DNA of 20,584 bases from JACJYC01 sp964558465 (GTDB lineage: Bacteria; Bacteroidota; Bacteroidia; Chitinophagales; Saprospiraceae), in assembly GCA_964558465.1 (NCBI GenBank), contig CAZLEF010000107.1, forward strand, positions 1 to 20,584. Direction: 5' to 3'. Shown in pieces: positions 8,201-16,357 of this stretch. The notes below the pieces were generated by a model, which did no database searches, had not been told where the DNA came from, and was given only the letters and a program-made list of their open reading frames with translations. Each line of letters starts with the position of its first letter. The stretch's first letter is position 1. A program made the position numbers and the translations under genes.

Positions 8201-9077
8201 GGTTGATTACACCAACTGGACGAGCGAATCCAAAACCAATGAACTGATCGCCCGGCTTTTGCACAACTTCAGCATCAAGGTGAATGAAGAAGTGGGCCGC
8301 TACAAACGCGAAAAATTCAATATCAGCATCGGCGATGAACTTCCTGCCGGCGTATTGAAACTGGCCAAAGTTTACCTCGCTAAGAAGCGGAAGCTCCGGG
8401 TGGGGGATAAACTGGCAGGCCGCCACGGCAACAAAGGTATTGTTTCCAAGATCGTAAGAAGCGAAGATATGCCGTTCCTGGAAGACGGAACGCCGGTGGA
8501 TATTGTACTCAATCCGCTTGGTGTGCCTTCCAGGATGAACCTGGGCCAGATCTTCGAAACGGTTCTCGGGTGGGCAGGCGAGAAGATGGGGGTCAAGTTT
8601 GCTACCCCGATCTTCGACGGCGCCAGCCAGGATGAGATCGCAACTTACCTGGAGAACGCAGGCTTGCCTTACCTGGGGCAAACCTATCTGCACGACGGAG
8701 AAACCGGCGACCGTTTCCACCAGCAGGCCACTGTGGGCGTGATCTACATGCTTAAATTGTCGCATATGGTTGACGACAAGATGCACGCCCGGTCTATCGG
8801 GCCATACTCGCTCATCACGCAGCAACCGCTGGGTGGCAAGGCGCAGTTCGGCGGCCAGCGATTTGGTGAAATGGAGGTATGGGCGCTTGAAGCATTCGGG
8901 GCTTCGCATATCCTTCAGGAGTTGCTTACGATCAAGTCAGATGATATCTCGGGCAGAGCCAAAGCCTACGAAGCAATTGTCAAAGGAGATAACTTGCCGG
9001 AGCCCGGAATACCGGAATCCTTCAACGTCTTGATCCACGAATTGCGCGGCCTGGCGCTTGATGTAAAGTTTGAATAA
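5259..9077 (+). CDS. rpoB: DNA-directed RNA polymerase beta subunit
   Basis: The beta subunit forms one pincer of RNA polymerase and, with beta', the catalytic cleft. The 1272-aa product is somewhat shorter than E. coli RpoB (1342 aa), consistent with other lineage-specific insertions. The rifampicin region is at about 473-495 and reads SQLSQFLDQTNPLSEITHKR, then RIS. The residues equal to E. coli D516, H526 and S531 are D480, H490 and S495, all the sensitive state; N518 is replaced by T482. Downstream blocks ETPEGPNIGLI, MPWKGYNFEDAIVISERV and GGQRFGEMEVWALEA are intact. ATG 5259 is preferred over TTG at 5229, because MTNGKVLKAEEARVSFGKIK fits the family and TTG would add an unconserved ten residues. 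rpoC follows after 32 nt. Confidence 0.98.
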   Translation: MTNGKVLKAEEARVSFGKIKLASEYPDLLEIQLKSFQEFFQLETTPENRINEGLYKVFQENFPIVDARNIFVLEFLDYFIDPPRYTIDECMQRGLTYSVPLKAKLKLSCNDEEHIDFQTIVQDVFLGNIPYMTPKGTFIINGAERVIVSQLHRSPGVFFGQTFHPNGTKIYSARVIPFKGAWMEFATDINTVMYAYIDRKKKFPVTTLLRAIGYDTDKSILDIFGLADEVPATRESLENSIGRKLAARVLRTWTEDFVDEDTGEVVTIERNEIILERDVILDEENIEYILDAEMGTVILQREDIELDYSIIYNTLQKDPSSSELEAVTHIYRQLRGADPPDEETARGIIDKLFFSDKRYNLGDVGRYKINRKLGLEISNETLVLTKEDIIAIVEYLVRLMNQEAEIDDIDHLSNRRVRTVGEQLYAQFGVGLARMARTIRERMNVRDNEVFTPIDLINARTLSSVINSFFGTSQLSQFLDQTNPLSEITHKRRISALGPGGLSRERAGFEVRDVHYSHYGRLCTIETPEGPNIGLISTLCVHAKINKMGFLETPYRPVIDGRVAVETTAQYLSAEGEDDLKIAQANARIDEGGNFLSDRVKCREHGDFPVLMPEEIEFMDVAPNQIVGVSASLIPFLENDDANRALMGSNMQRQAVPLLRPTAPIVGTGIEGKVARDSRMLINAEGDGVVERVDANEIVIRYDRTEEEQLISFEDNRKTYVLTKFLRTNQGTCINLKPVVRRNDRVAKGQILCDGYATDNGELALGQNLKVAFMPWKGYNFEDAIVISERVVQEDVFTSLHIEHFELDVRDTKLGEEELTNDIPNVSEEATKDLDENGIIRIGAWVRESDILIGKITPKGESDPTPEEKLLRAIFGDKAGDVKDASLKAPPSTTGVIIDKQLFARAKKDKTQKNQEKDVIAKLDDNHKIAINELKTVLIDKLMVLLRDKSSQGIKTVYGEPVAPKGVKFTQDLLREIDYTTVDYTNWTSESKTNELIARLLHNFSIKVNEEVGRYKREKFNISIGDELPAGVLKLAKVYLAKKRKLRVGDKLAGRHGNKGIVSKIVRSEDMPFLEDGTPVDIVLNPLGVPSRMNLGQIFETVLGWAGEKMGVKFATPIFDGASQDEIATYLENAGLPYLGQTYLHDGETGDRFHQQATVGVIYMLKLSHMVDDKMHARSIGPYSLITQQPLGGKAQFGGQRFGEMEVWALEAFGASHILQELLTIKSDDISGRAKAYEAIVKGDNLPEPGIPESFNVLIHELRGLALDVKFE

Positions 9078-9109
9078 TCGGTTTTTGCTATTTTTAAAAA
9101 TGTCATAAT

Positions 9110-12100
9110 ATGCCGTTTAAAAAGAAAGGTCATATCCAAAGTCATGCCTTCGATAGCATTACCATCAGCCTGGCGTCCCCGGATGAGATCCTGGAGCGTT
9201 CGTATGGTGAGGTATTGAAGCCTGAAACCATCAATTACAGGTCTTATAAACCTGAGCGTGATGGCCTTTTTTGTGAGCGTATTTTTGGTCCGGTTAAGGA
9301 CTACGAATGTTATTGCGGTAAATACAAGCGGATCCGTTACAAAGGGATCGTTTGCGATCGTTGCGGCGTCGAGGTCACGGAGAAGAAAGTCCGCCGGGAA
9401 CGGATGGGGCATATCAAGCTCGTCGTGCCGATCGTGCATATCTGGTTCTTCAAATCGTTACCCAACAAAATCGGTTACCTGCTTGGCCTTTCGTCCAAGA
9501 AACTGGAATCGGTGATCTACTACGAACGCTACGTGGTGATCCAGCCGGGGGTCAAGGGTGAAGAGGGGGTCAACCCGCTCGATCTGCTGACCGAAGAGGA
9601 ATACCTGGATATCCAGGAAACCCTGCCTGCCGAAAACGCCATGCTGGATGACAGCGATTCAAGGAAATTTATTGCCAGGATGGGCGCCGAAGCCGTCCGG
9701 GATCTGTTGATGCGGCTCGACCTGGATCAACTGTCCTACGACCTCCGGCATCAGGCGGCCAACGAATCTTCGCAGCAGCGGAAATCCGAAGCCCTCAAAC
9801 GCCTGCGCGTCGTCGAATCGTTCCGTGAGGGCCATACCCATATGGATAACAGGCCTGAATGGATGATCATCCAATACTTGCCGGTGGTTCCCCCGGAGCT
9901 GAGGCCGCTCGTTCCCCTGGATGGCGGTCGTTTTGCCAGCTCCGACCTGAACGACCTTTACCGGAGGGTGATCATCCGCAACAACCGCCTGAAGCGACTC
10001 CTGGAGATCAAAGCGCCTGAGGTCATCCTCCGGAACGAAAAAAGGATGCTCCAGGAAGCTGTGGATTCTTTGTTTGACAACTCCCGCAAATCCAATGCCG
10101 TCAAGGCGGAAGGTGGCAGGGCGTTGAAATCCCTGAGCGATATCCTCAAGGGCAAACAAGGCCGTTTCCGCCAGAACCTGCTGGGTAAAAGGGTGGACTA
10201 CTCGGGCCGTTCGGTCATCGTGGTAGGCCCGACGCTCAAACTCCACGAATGCGGTTTGCCCAAAGGCATGGCAGCGGAACTCTTCAAGCCTTTTATCATT
10301 CGCAAGCTGATCGAAAGGGGTATCGTCAAAACGGTCAAATCGGCTAAAAAACTGGTGGATCGCAAGGACCCTATCATCTGGGAGATCCTGGAAAACATCC
10401 TGCGCGGCCACCCGGTCATGCTCAACCGGGCGCCGACCCTTCACCGGCTTTCTATCCAGGCTTTCCAGCCCAAATTGGTGGAAGGCAAGGCCATCCAGTT
10501 GCACCCGTTGGTCTGTACGGCATTCAACGCCGACTTTGATGGCGACCAGATGGCCGTTCACGTGCCTTTGAGCCACGCGTCCATCCTGGAAGCCCAGGTG
10601 CTCATGCTGGCTTCGCACAACATGCTCAACCCGCAGAACGGCACGCCGATCACCTTGCCTTCACAGGACATGGTATTGGGGCTGTACTATATCACCAAGG
10701 AGCGGAAATCTTCCAAGGACAGTCCGGTAAAGGGCGAGGGAAGGCATTTCTATTCTCCGGAAGAAGTGATCATTGCCTACAATGAAGGCCAGCTTGACCT
10801 TCACGCCGCCATTTCCGTCCGAGCATGGGTGGAAGATGAAAACGGCAAACTGGTTTACAAGCGGATCCCTACGACTACCGGCCGGGTGATCTTCAATCAG
10901 GCCGTGCCCGAGGGCGTGCCGTATGTCAACGAATTGCTCACCAAGAAAAACCTCAAGAAGGTCATCAGCGATGTTTTGGAACGCACCAACTTCGCGGTTA
11001 CGGCCGACTTCCTCGACGGCATCAAGGAAATGGGGTTCATGTGGGCGTTCAAAGGCGGTTTGTCGTTCAACCTCGGCGACCTGATCACCCCCTCCATCAA
11101 GGAACGCATGCTCGAAGAAGCGCAGTCGGAAGTTGATGAAGTTTGGGACAACTACAATATGGGTCTGATCACCAACAACGAACGTTATAACCAGATCATC
11201 GACAAATGGACCTACGCCGATAACAGGATCACCGACACCCTGATGAAGGAATTGGCTTCCCACAAGCATGGTTTCAACTCCGTGTTCATGATGCTGGACT
11301 CCGGCGCAAGGGGCTCCAAGCAGCAGATCAAGCAGTTGTGCGGTTTGAGGGGGCTGATGGCCAAACCGAAAAAATCAGGCGACAGCGGCGGGGCCGTTAT
11401 CGAAAACCCGATCCTTTCCAATTTTGTGGATGGATTGTCGGTTCTGGAGTACTTCATTTCCACGCACGGCGCCCGGAAAGGTCTGGCCGATACGGCTTTG
11501 AAAACCGCCGATGCCGGTTACCTGACCCGTCGTCTGGTGGACGTGGCGCAGGATGTCGTTATCCTGGAGGATGATTGTCATACCCTGCGCGGGATTGAAA
11601 CGACGGCGCTGAAGGACAATGAGAAGATCATTGAACCCCTGGCTTCCAGGATCGAAGGCCGCTTCTCGCTGCACGATATCGTTCACCCGGAAACTGAAGA
11701 AGTGCTGCTGAAGGCCGGTGAATTCATCGACATGCGGATGGCCGAAAAAATCGAAAAATCACAGATCGAAATGGTCACCATCCGGTCGGTACTGACCTGC
11801 GAATCCAAAAAGGGGGTCTGCGCCAAATGTTACGGTCGGAACCTGGCCATCGGGCGGATTGCGGAGATGGGCGATGCCGTGGGCATTATTGCGGCCCAGT
11901 CCATTGGTGAACCGGGTACGCAGTTGACCCTGAGAACCTTCCACGTGGGCGGGGTGGCTTCCTTGTCCAAGACCGAATCGGAGATCCACGCCAAATTCAA
12001 TGGCACGATCGAATTCGACAGCTTGCGGACCACGGAATTCGCCAACGATGAAGGCACTGTACAAGAGGTAGTATTGTCGCGTACAGGTGAGATCAGGATT

Positions 12101-13414
12101 GTTGACCCTGAAACCAGAAAGGTTTACGCCAACCACTTTATTCCCTATGGTTCGATCATCCACGTTCAGGAAGGCAGCGTTGTAAGCCGTGGAGAACTCC
12201 TCTGTGACTGGGATCCGTTCAACGCGGTGATCGTTTCCGAATTCACGGGCATCGCCAAATTTGAAGACATCGAGGAAGGCGTTACTTACCGGGTTGAAAG
12301 GGACGACCAGACGGGGTATGAAGAAAAAGTGATCATCGAACCAAAGAACAGACGCAAAATCCCGACCATCCGGATCATTTCCCTGGAAGGTGAGGAATTG
12401 CGCAGTTATAACCTCCCGGTGGGTTCTTACATTTCGATCGACCCGAACTCGTCTGTTCAGGCCGGCCAGAAAATTGTAAAAATCCCGCGGAAACTGGGTA
12501 AGATCCAGGACATCACCGGCGGTTTGCCCCGGGTTACAGAATTGTTTGAAGCCCGGAACCCGTCCAACCCGGCCATCGTTTCGGAGATCGACGGCGTTGT
12601 TTCCTTCGGCAAGATCAAACGCGGTAACCGCGAGGTTGCCGTAACGGCGAAGGACGGCCAGACCCACAAATACCTGATCGGGTTGTCGAAACATATCCTG
12701 GTCCAGGAAGGCGACTTTGTACGCGCCGGTACGCCGCTCTCTGACGGCGCCGTGGCGCCCAAGGATATCCTGAGCATCAAAGGGCCTTTTGCCGTACAGC
12801 AGTACCTGGTAAACGGTGTCCAGGAAGTATACCGCTCGCAGGGTATTACCATCAATAACAAACATATCGAAGTAATTGTCCGCCAAATGATGCGGCGCGT
12901 TGAGATCCAGGATCCGGGTGACACCAGCTTCCTGGAAGGCGAAGCGGCTGACAAATACGAATTCCTGGAAAAGAACGACTGGATCTTTGACAAAAAATTT
13001 GTCACGGACGCGGGAGAATCTACCCGCCTGAAACCGGGGCAGTTGGTGACCTTGCGCCAATTGCGGGATGAAAACTCATTCCTCAAGCGCAACGACAAAC
13101 AACTGGTGCAGTACCGCGATGCCATTTCGGCGACTTCCAGCCCGCTTTTACAGGGGATCACCAAGTCTTCCCTGGGTACGGACAGTTGGATATCCGCAGC
13201 TTCGTTCCAGGAAACGACCAAGGTGCTCAGTACGGCTGCTATCGGCGCTGTAAAGGACAACCTGAACGGGTTGAAGGAAAATGTGATCGTGGGCAAACGC
13301 ATTCCGGCCGGTACCGGTCAAAGGCGATTCAAGGATCTGATCGTCATGACCAAAGAGGTATACGAGGATGTTGCCGCCCGCCGGATGCATTTTGAAGAAG
13401 TGGAAGAGGATTAG
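9110..13414 (+). CDS. rpoC: DNA-directed RNA polymerase beta' subunit
   Basis: Beta' carries the catalytic magnesium site and the clamp. The 1434-aa protein has the N-terminal zinc ribbon C67, C69, C82, C85 (CYC...CDRC). The active-site loop NADFDGDQM is at 473-481, with D475, D477 and D479 holding Mg2+. The second zinc site has C823, C897, C904, C907. The bridge-helix/trigger-loop region includes GARKGLADTALKTADAGYLT and QSIGEPGTQLTLRTFH. The C-terminal part with TGGLPRVTELFEAR is complete. ATG 9110 gives MPFKKKG.., consistent with the family. It is 32 nt after rpoB, and transcription ends at the strong hairpin at 13491-13526. Confidence 0.98.
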   Translation: MPFKKKGHIQSHAFDSITISLASPDEILERSYGEVLKPETINYRSYKPERDGLFCERIFGPVKDYECYCGKYKRIRYKGIVCDRCGVEVTEKKVRRERMGHIKLVVPIVHIWFFKSLPNKIGYLLGLSSKKLESVIYYERYVVIQPGVKGEEGVNPLDLLTEEEYLDIQETLPAENAMLDDSDSRKFIARMGAEAVRDLLMRLDLDQLSYDLRHQAANESSQQRKSEALKRLRVVESFREGHTHMDNRPEWMIIQYLPVVPPELRPLVPLDGGRFASSDLNDLYRRVIIRNNRLKRLLEIKAPEVILRNEKRMLQEAVDSLFDNSRKSNAVKAEGGRALKSLSDILKGKQGRFRQNLLGKRVDYSGRSVIVVGPTLKLHECGLPKGMAAELFKPFIIRKLIERGIVKTVKSAKKLVDRKDPIIWEILENILRGHPVMLNRAPTLHRLSIQAFQPKLVEGKAIQLHPLVCTAFNADFDGDQMAVHVPLSHASILEAQVLMLASHNMLNPQNGTPITLPSQDMVLGLYYITKERKSSKDSPVKGEGRHFYSPEEVIIAYNEGQLDLHAAISVRAWVEDENGKLVYKRIPTTTGRVIFNQAVPEGVPYVNELLTKKNLKKVISDVLERTNFAVTADFLDGIKEMGFMWAFKGGLSFNLGDLITPSIKERMLEEAQSEVDEVWDNYNMGLITNNERYNQIIDKWTYADNRITDTLMKELASHKHGFNSVFMMLDSGARGSKQQIKQLCGLRGLMAKPKKSGDSGGAVIENPILSNFVDGLSVLEYFISTHGARKGLADTALKTADAGYLTRRLVDVAQDVVILEDDCHTLRGIETTALKDNEKIIEPLASRIEGRFSLHDIVHPETEEVLLKAGEFIDMRMAEKIEKSQIEMVTIRSVLTCESKKGVCAKCYGRNLAIGRIAEMGDAVGIIAAQSIGEPGTQLTLRTFHVGGVASLSKTESEIHAKFNGTIEFDSLRTTEFANDEGTVQEVVLSRTGEIRIVDPETRKVYANHFIPYGSIIHVQEGSVVSRGELLCDWDPFNAVIVSEFTGIAKFEDIEEGVTYRVERDDQTGYEEKVIIEPKNRRKIPTIRIISLEGEELRSYNLPVGSYISIDPNSSVQAGQKIVKIPRKLGKIQDITGGLPRVTELFEARNPSNPAIVSEIDGVVSFGKIKRGNREVAVTAKDGQTHKYLIGLSKHILVQEGDFVRAGTPLSDGAVAPKDILSIKGPFAVQQYLVNGVQEVYRSQGITINNKHIEVIVRQMMRRVEIQDPGDTSFLEGEAADKYEFLEKNDWIFDKKFVTDAGESTRLKPGQLVTLRQLRDENSFLKRNDKQLVQYRDAISATSSPLLQGITKSSLGTDSWISAASFQETTKVLSTAAIGAVKDNLNGLKENVIVGKRIPAGTGQRRFKDLIVMTKEVYEDVAARRMHFEEVEED

Positions 13415-13454
13415 ATGTCAGATGTCAGATATTAGATGTCAGATATCAGATTCA
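13415..13454 (+). repeat. 7-nt near-tandem repeats directly after rpoC
   Basis: Right after the rpoC stop codon the unit ATGTCAG occurs at least three times exactly, with the degenerate relatives ATATCAG and ATTCAG between and after them, over about 40 nt. This slipped-strand-like array has no coding role. It is one of three short tandem arrays in this window that begin at or within about 90 nt of a stop codon. Confidence 0.7.
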
Positions 13455-13459
13455 GGGAA

Positions 13460-13475
13460 CTGAGCGAAGTCGAAA
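13460..13475 (+). repeat. Dispersed motif CTGAGCGAAGTCGAAA, copy 1
   Basis: The 16-mer CTGAGCGAAGTCGAAA lies between the 7-nt repeats and the rpoC terminator. A copy with a single A-to-C change is at 16358-16373, also non-coding. Similar CTGAGC..GTCGAA words are familiar as remnants of dispersed REP-like stem-loop elements in many bacterial genomes. Both copies here lack clean long arms and look degenerate. Confidence 0.5.
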
Positions 13476-13490
13476 TTCTGAAATACCTTT

Positions 13491-13526
13491 AAACCCTCTC
13501 CTGAACAGGAGAGGGTTTATTTTTTT
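13491..13526 (+). terminator. Intrinsic terminator of the rpoBC operon
   Basis: AAACCCTCTCC (13491-13501) pairs perfectly with GGAGAGGGTTT (13508-13518), with loop TGAACA that can tighten by two more pairs. The stem is followed by A and a run of seven T (13520-13526). This is the strongest terminator in the window and closes the long tRNA-to-rpoC unit. It stops 7 nt before the next gene's ATG. Confidence 0.93.
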
Positions 13527-13533
13527 AAACTTT

Positions 13534-14139
13534 ATGGAAAGCAACAATGCCTTGATCATATTTGTCCGGAACCCGGAACCTGGAAAGGTGAAAACCAGGC
13601 TGGCTGCTTCGGTTGGGGAGGATGCGGCCCTGGCGATTTACCTGGAACTGCTCCAGCTTACCCGGAATGTCGCCCTCAATGTGGATACCCCGAAATACCT
13701 TTGGTACAGTCATTTTATAGACAATGAGGACCCCTGGCCTTCATCCGGTTTTACCAAAAGGCTTCAACAGGGCGATGACCTGGGCAGCCGGATGGCTTTT
13801 GCATTCGAAGAAACCCTGCGGGATCACGATAAAGCTGTAATAATTGGAAGCGATTGCCCCTATCTGACCCCTGTGCTGATCGAGGAAGCTTTTGAAGCGC
13901 TGGATGAACGGGAGTTTGTGATCGGGCCTGCAACCGATGGAGGTTATTACTTGCTGGGTATGCGGCGTTTTATACCCGGAGTCTTTCAGGACATCAACTG
14001 GAGTACGGATTCAGTTTGTGCGGAAACCATCCGGAAGATCCGGCAGGCCGGCGCACAATACCGGTTGCTCCCTACCCTTGGGGATATTGATGAAATTGAG
14101 GATTGGAGGCGGTATAAGGGGGACTTAATTGATGGCTGA
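13534..14139 (+). CDS. TIGR04282/DUF2064 family GT-A fold transferase
   Basis: The 201-aa protein belongs to the glycosyltransferase-like family once called DUF2064, related to CofC-type nucleotidyltransferases, whose members often lie beside radical-SAM or arsenosugar genes. Visible motifs are an N-terminal IIFVRNPEPGKVKTRL (8-23), the nucleotide-binding-type loop of GT-A folds, QGDDLGSRM (79-87), GSDCP (105-109) with the likely metal-binding Asp107, and GPATDGGYYLLG (131-142). No membrane segment, so cytoplasmic. Its donor and acceptor are unknown, and no arsenosugar partner genes are in the window. ATG 13534 is only 7 nt past the rpoC terminator T-run, so its promoter is unclear: read-through or a very short leader. 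Confidence 0.88.
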   Translation: MESNNALIIFVRNPEPGKVKTRLAASVGEDAALAIYLELLQLTRNVALNVDTPKYLWYSHFIDNEDPWPSSGFTKRLQQGDDLGSRMAFAFEETLRDHDKAVIIGSDCPYLTPVLIEEAFEALDEREFVIGPATDGGYYLLGMRRFIPGVFQDINWSTDSVCAETIRKIRQAGAQYRLLPTLGDIDEIEDWRRYKGDLIDG

Positions 14140-14159
14140 GGAATCGAGGAATCGAGGAA
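14138..14159 (+). repeat. 8-nt tandem repeat GAGGAATC (2.75 copies)
   Basis: GAGGAATC is repeated twice plus six bases of a third copy. It begins inside the TGA stop codon of the transferase gene (the GA of TGA is the start of unit 1). It is followed at once by the palindromic element at 14160-14183. Unit length matches the much longer 8-nt array at the window end. Confidence 0.6.
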
Positions 14160-14183
14160 GTGCGCGCCACGCCACAAGCGTGG
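14160..14183 (+). repeat. Palindromic GTGCGYGCCACGCCACA element, short copy
   Basis: The element starts GTGCGCGCCACGCCACA and closes with AGCGTGG. CCACGC (14167-14172) and GCGTGG (14178-14183) form a 6-bp hairpin with a 5-nt loop. Sixteen of its first seventeen bases are shared with the start of the element at 20364-20409. It sits in the 54-nt gap between two convergent genes, a typical place for REP-like elements. Confidence 0.6.
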
Positions 14184-14193
14184 AGGAACTGAA

Positions 14194-14613
14194 TCAAGGG
14201 ACTTTGGTGGATTGCCAGGAAACCAGCAGCCACCGGTTCTTCTGTTTGTGGTAAACCGCCGTATACCGCAATTGGGCTTCGAAGGGATTCCCTTCGAATA
14301 ATACTTTTACATGCACCGTTCCGTTGCTCAGGGCTACCCGGCCCAGGTACCGGTAAGACCGCTCGCCTACGGCGCGTATTTCCTGATATACGATTTTTCC
14401 GGAAGCAATGTTCTTTAAAAAGTCCGCCTTGTTTTCCGTCAGCGTATTGGAATGGATATAGACCAGATCATCGGACAATAATTCTGAAAGTGTTTCGATA
14501 TCTTTTCTGACCTGGGCCCTAAAACGGTCGTCTTCAACCGCTTCAACGGGAGGCTGGGCTGCCAGAATACCTGCATAAGCGAACAGAAAAAGGAAAGTAA
14601 TCGCTGGTTTCAC
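14194..14613 (-). CDS. Secreted NTF2-like (DUF4440-type) protein
   Basis: Reading from GTG at 14613, the 139-aa product starts with a clear signal peptide (VKPAITFLFLFAYAGILAAQ). The rest looks like a small SnoaL/DUF4440 cone fold. It has the charged helix VRKDIETLSELLSDDLVYIH, then TENKADFLKNIASGKIVYQEI, and paired beta strands ending YHKQKNRWLLVSWQSTKV. This family includes ketosteroid-isomerase-like enzymes and non-enzymatic binding domains. No ligand can be named. The open frame continues upstream to 14706, but that stretch is not signal-like, so GTG 14613 is preferred. The gene converges with the + strand transferase and lies behind 14712-15167. Confidence 0.7.
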   Translation of the reverse strand: MKPAITFLFLFAYAGILAAQPPVEAVEDDRFRAQVRKDIETLSELLSDDLVYIHSNTLTENKADFLKNIASGKIVYQEIRAVGERSYRYLGRVALSNGTVHVKVLFEGNPFEAQLRYTAVYHKQKNRWLLVSWQSTKVP

Positions 14614-14711
14614 GGCGATAAGTTTTGTTAAGTTAAAGGGTTTCAATGCTTTAGCAGGCTGCACTCCTCGTAAGACAGGGACGGGATGATGCCTGCAAGC
14701 AAGCAAATATA

Positions 14712-15167
14712 CTATGCTTTTCCAGATTTGGCCTTGTTAAGTTTGATCCTTCCCATATCCCTGGAGGGGTCTAATATTCCGGAAGTGACTTGTTGCCAGT
14801 ACCCCTCAATGCCGGTTTCCCAGAACCCCCGCGAATAAACAAACTGGAATTTCCGGAAAAAAGGCGGCGTATTATTGCTGCCCTCCCTGGGAAAAAACTG
14901 GTTTTCAACCAGACCCACCGACCGGTCTTCGTAAATATACCCGGTCACGGACATTTCAATCACCTCATCTTTGTTGATATAGATAAAAGACCGGCCTTCT
15001 ACCCGCCGGCCCTTGACGGTAAGGATCAGTTCGAAGGGCATTGCTTCCCGGGAATAGATGCCGCCGGTGGTGATGGTCCCTTCCCAATGACCTTCGAGAA
15101 AATGCTGCCCGGTGGTTTTTGCTGAGAAAAAGACCAATACAATCAGGATAAAACCGGTTCTGATCAT
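14712..15167 (-). CDS. Small secreted protein of unknown function
   Basis: The 151-aa protein is not recognised as a named family. It has an N-terminal signal peptide (about 1-20, MIRTGFILIVLVFFSAKTTG, cleavage near GQ), so it is exported to periplasm or surface. The mature part starts LEGHWEGTITTGG, the G-x-W-x-G strand pattern seen at the start of lipocalin-like and similar beta-barrels, and continues in alternating strand patterns (FELILTVKGRRVEGRSFIYI). A Lys-rich tail closes it. A strong hairpin terminator lies just upstream on the same strand, so it needs its own promoter or read-through. Confidence 0.6.
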   Translation of the reverse strand: MIRTGFILIVLVFFSAKTTGQHFLEGHWEGTITTGGIYSREAMPFELILTVKGRRVEGRSFIYINKDEVIEMSVTGYIYEDRSVGLVENQFFPREGSNNTPPFFRKFQFVYSRGFWETGIEGYWQQVTSGILDPSRDMGRIKLNKAKSGKA

Positions 15168-15196
15168 GATTACTGGGTTTTAGGGATAAATTTAAC

Positions 15197-15233
15197 AAAA
15201 TCCCCGGGTGTTCTCAGGAACCCCGGGGATTTT
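15197..15233 (-). terminator. Terminator downstream of DUF5777-type gene
   Basis: AAAATCCCCGGG (15197-15208) pairs perfectly with CCCGGGGATTTT (15222-15233). Inside, GTTC (15210-15213) pairs with GAAC (15218-15221) around TCAG, leaving one bulged T. On the - strand the stem's 3' end gives TTTT followed by GTTAAATTT. It sits between the 15269-16177 gene and the 14712-15167 gene, both on -. Confidence 0.75.
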
Positions 15234-15268
15234 ATGATCCAGGCCACCTTAAAAAAATCCGGCATAAA

Positions 15269-16177
15269 TTACAGGTTAATCAGACGCGAAACAGATATGC
15301 CCAACCGGAATTGGCCATCCGACCAATCGCTGGTTGTATAAGGGATGTAATCTGTCTCTGTTATGGCGGTTGCGTTGGTGAAATTTAACTGAAAAAGACT
15401 GCTTTTGGTTTCTATTTCAAATCCAACGCCCAGGATTGGTAAAAATCCTTCGGATCTGACCCGGTGTTCGGAGAGGGGAAATGTACTGTCCAAAATCAGG
15501 CCGAACCCTTTAAACAGTTGGATCCGCGCTGCGCCGCCTACACTGGCAATATCGGATTCGTCGCCGAAAAGAACAAAATTGCGGTGCGTATATCCGCCTT
15601 TGACCTGAATAGAGAGCCAGCTGGCAAAATTTCTGGCAACCATCAACTCTCCGTGATAGGCCAGGCGGTGTGAAAATTCCGGGAAACTGTTCAGGACTTC
15701 AGGATTATTCTCCACCTTTTTTGCCGTCGACATGGTCGTAAGTCCGCGAAGGGTTACCGAAACAGGAGACCCACCCCCTGTTTTTTGACTCAGCACGCGG
15801 TATTTCAGCGTCAAATTCATCAATTGGCGCAAACCGGGCCTGCCGTCCGGCATCAATCCGGCGCCTTTGGAGCGGAAAAGCCCGATCGTCAGTTGATCCG
15901 TCACACCGTAGTCGATACCCAATGCGATATCCGAGATGTTTTCAAGCCCCCAAAGGGTAGAAGAGCCGCCGTTGTCGCCGGCTACATCGCCAAAAAGATG
16001 GGTAAACCGGATGTCCAGTTTTTGTTTCGGCAAGGTTTCAACCGAATTGGAATTGACCAAACGGGTGTCTTTAAAGGTCTGAACCCCCACCATGGCGGGC
16101 GCTTCTTCCTGGGCAATTACCCCTCCCAGATTGGCCAGGAAAAAGCAGGGAATCAGCAATTTGGAAAATTTTCTCAT
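15269..16177 (-). CDS. DUF5777-type outer-membrane beta-barrel protein
   Basis: The 302-aa product has a signal peptide (MRKFSKLLIPCFFLANLGG, then VIAQ). It resembles the Bacteroidota DUF5777 family, with TRLVNSNSVETLPKQKLDIR, FTHLFGDV, then GLENISDIALGIDYGVTDQL and repeated amphipathic strands ending in RLGISVSRLINL. The last strand ends in hydrophobic residues, as in barrels. Family members are often encoded near cytochrome and YceI-like genes; none is here. ATG 16177 (MRKFSK) is preferred over TTG 16198, as it gives a clean signal peptide. A terminator at 15197-15233 closes the gene. Transport or sensing role unknown. Confidence 0.75.
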   Translation of the reverse strand: MRKFSKLLIPCFFLANLGGVIAQEEAPAMVGVQTFKDTRLVNSNSVETLPKQKLDIRFTHLFGDVAGDNGGSSTLWGLENISDIALGIDYGVTDQLTIGLFRSKGAGLMPDGRPGLRQLMNLTLKYRVLSQKTGGGSPVSVTLRGLTTMSTAKKVENNPEVLNSFPEFSHRLAYHGELMVARNFASWLSIQVKGGYTHRNFVLFGDESDIASVGGAARIQLFKGFGLILDSTFPLSEHRVRSEGFLPILGVGFEIETKSSLFQLNFTNATAITETDYIPYTTSDWSDGQFRLGISVSRLINL

Positions 16178-16357
16178 TGTTTTGGTTTTTTTAAGCAAAG
16201 TGTTTTTACTGCTTTTAACGGAAGGGTTGGAAAAAGGATTCGTTTTGGATGGATATGTTGCCAGAAACTGCTTGAGGGAAGTTGGCAGGCCTTCGGTTCC
16301 TGATCCAATGATGGGTGTTAGCCAATCAATTTATCGGATTCTCTTTCACCTTTCATG

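Noticed and set aside
14614..14706. Upstream extension of the NTF2-like gene
   Set aside because: The extra residues (MLACRHHPVPVL..) are not signal-like and would bury the clear signal peptide; GTG 14613 fits export better.
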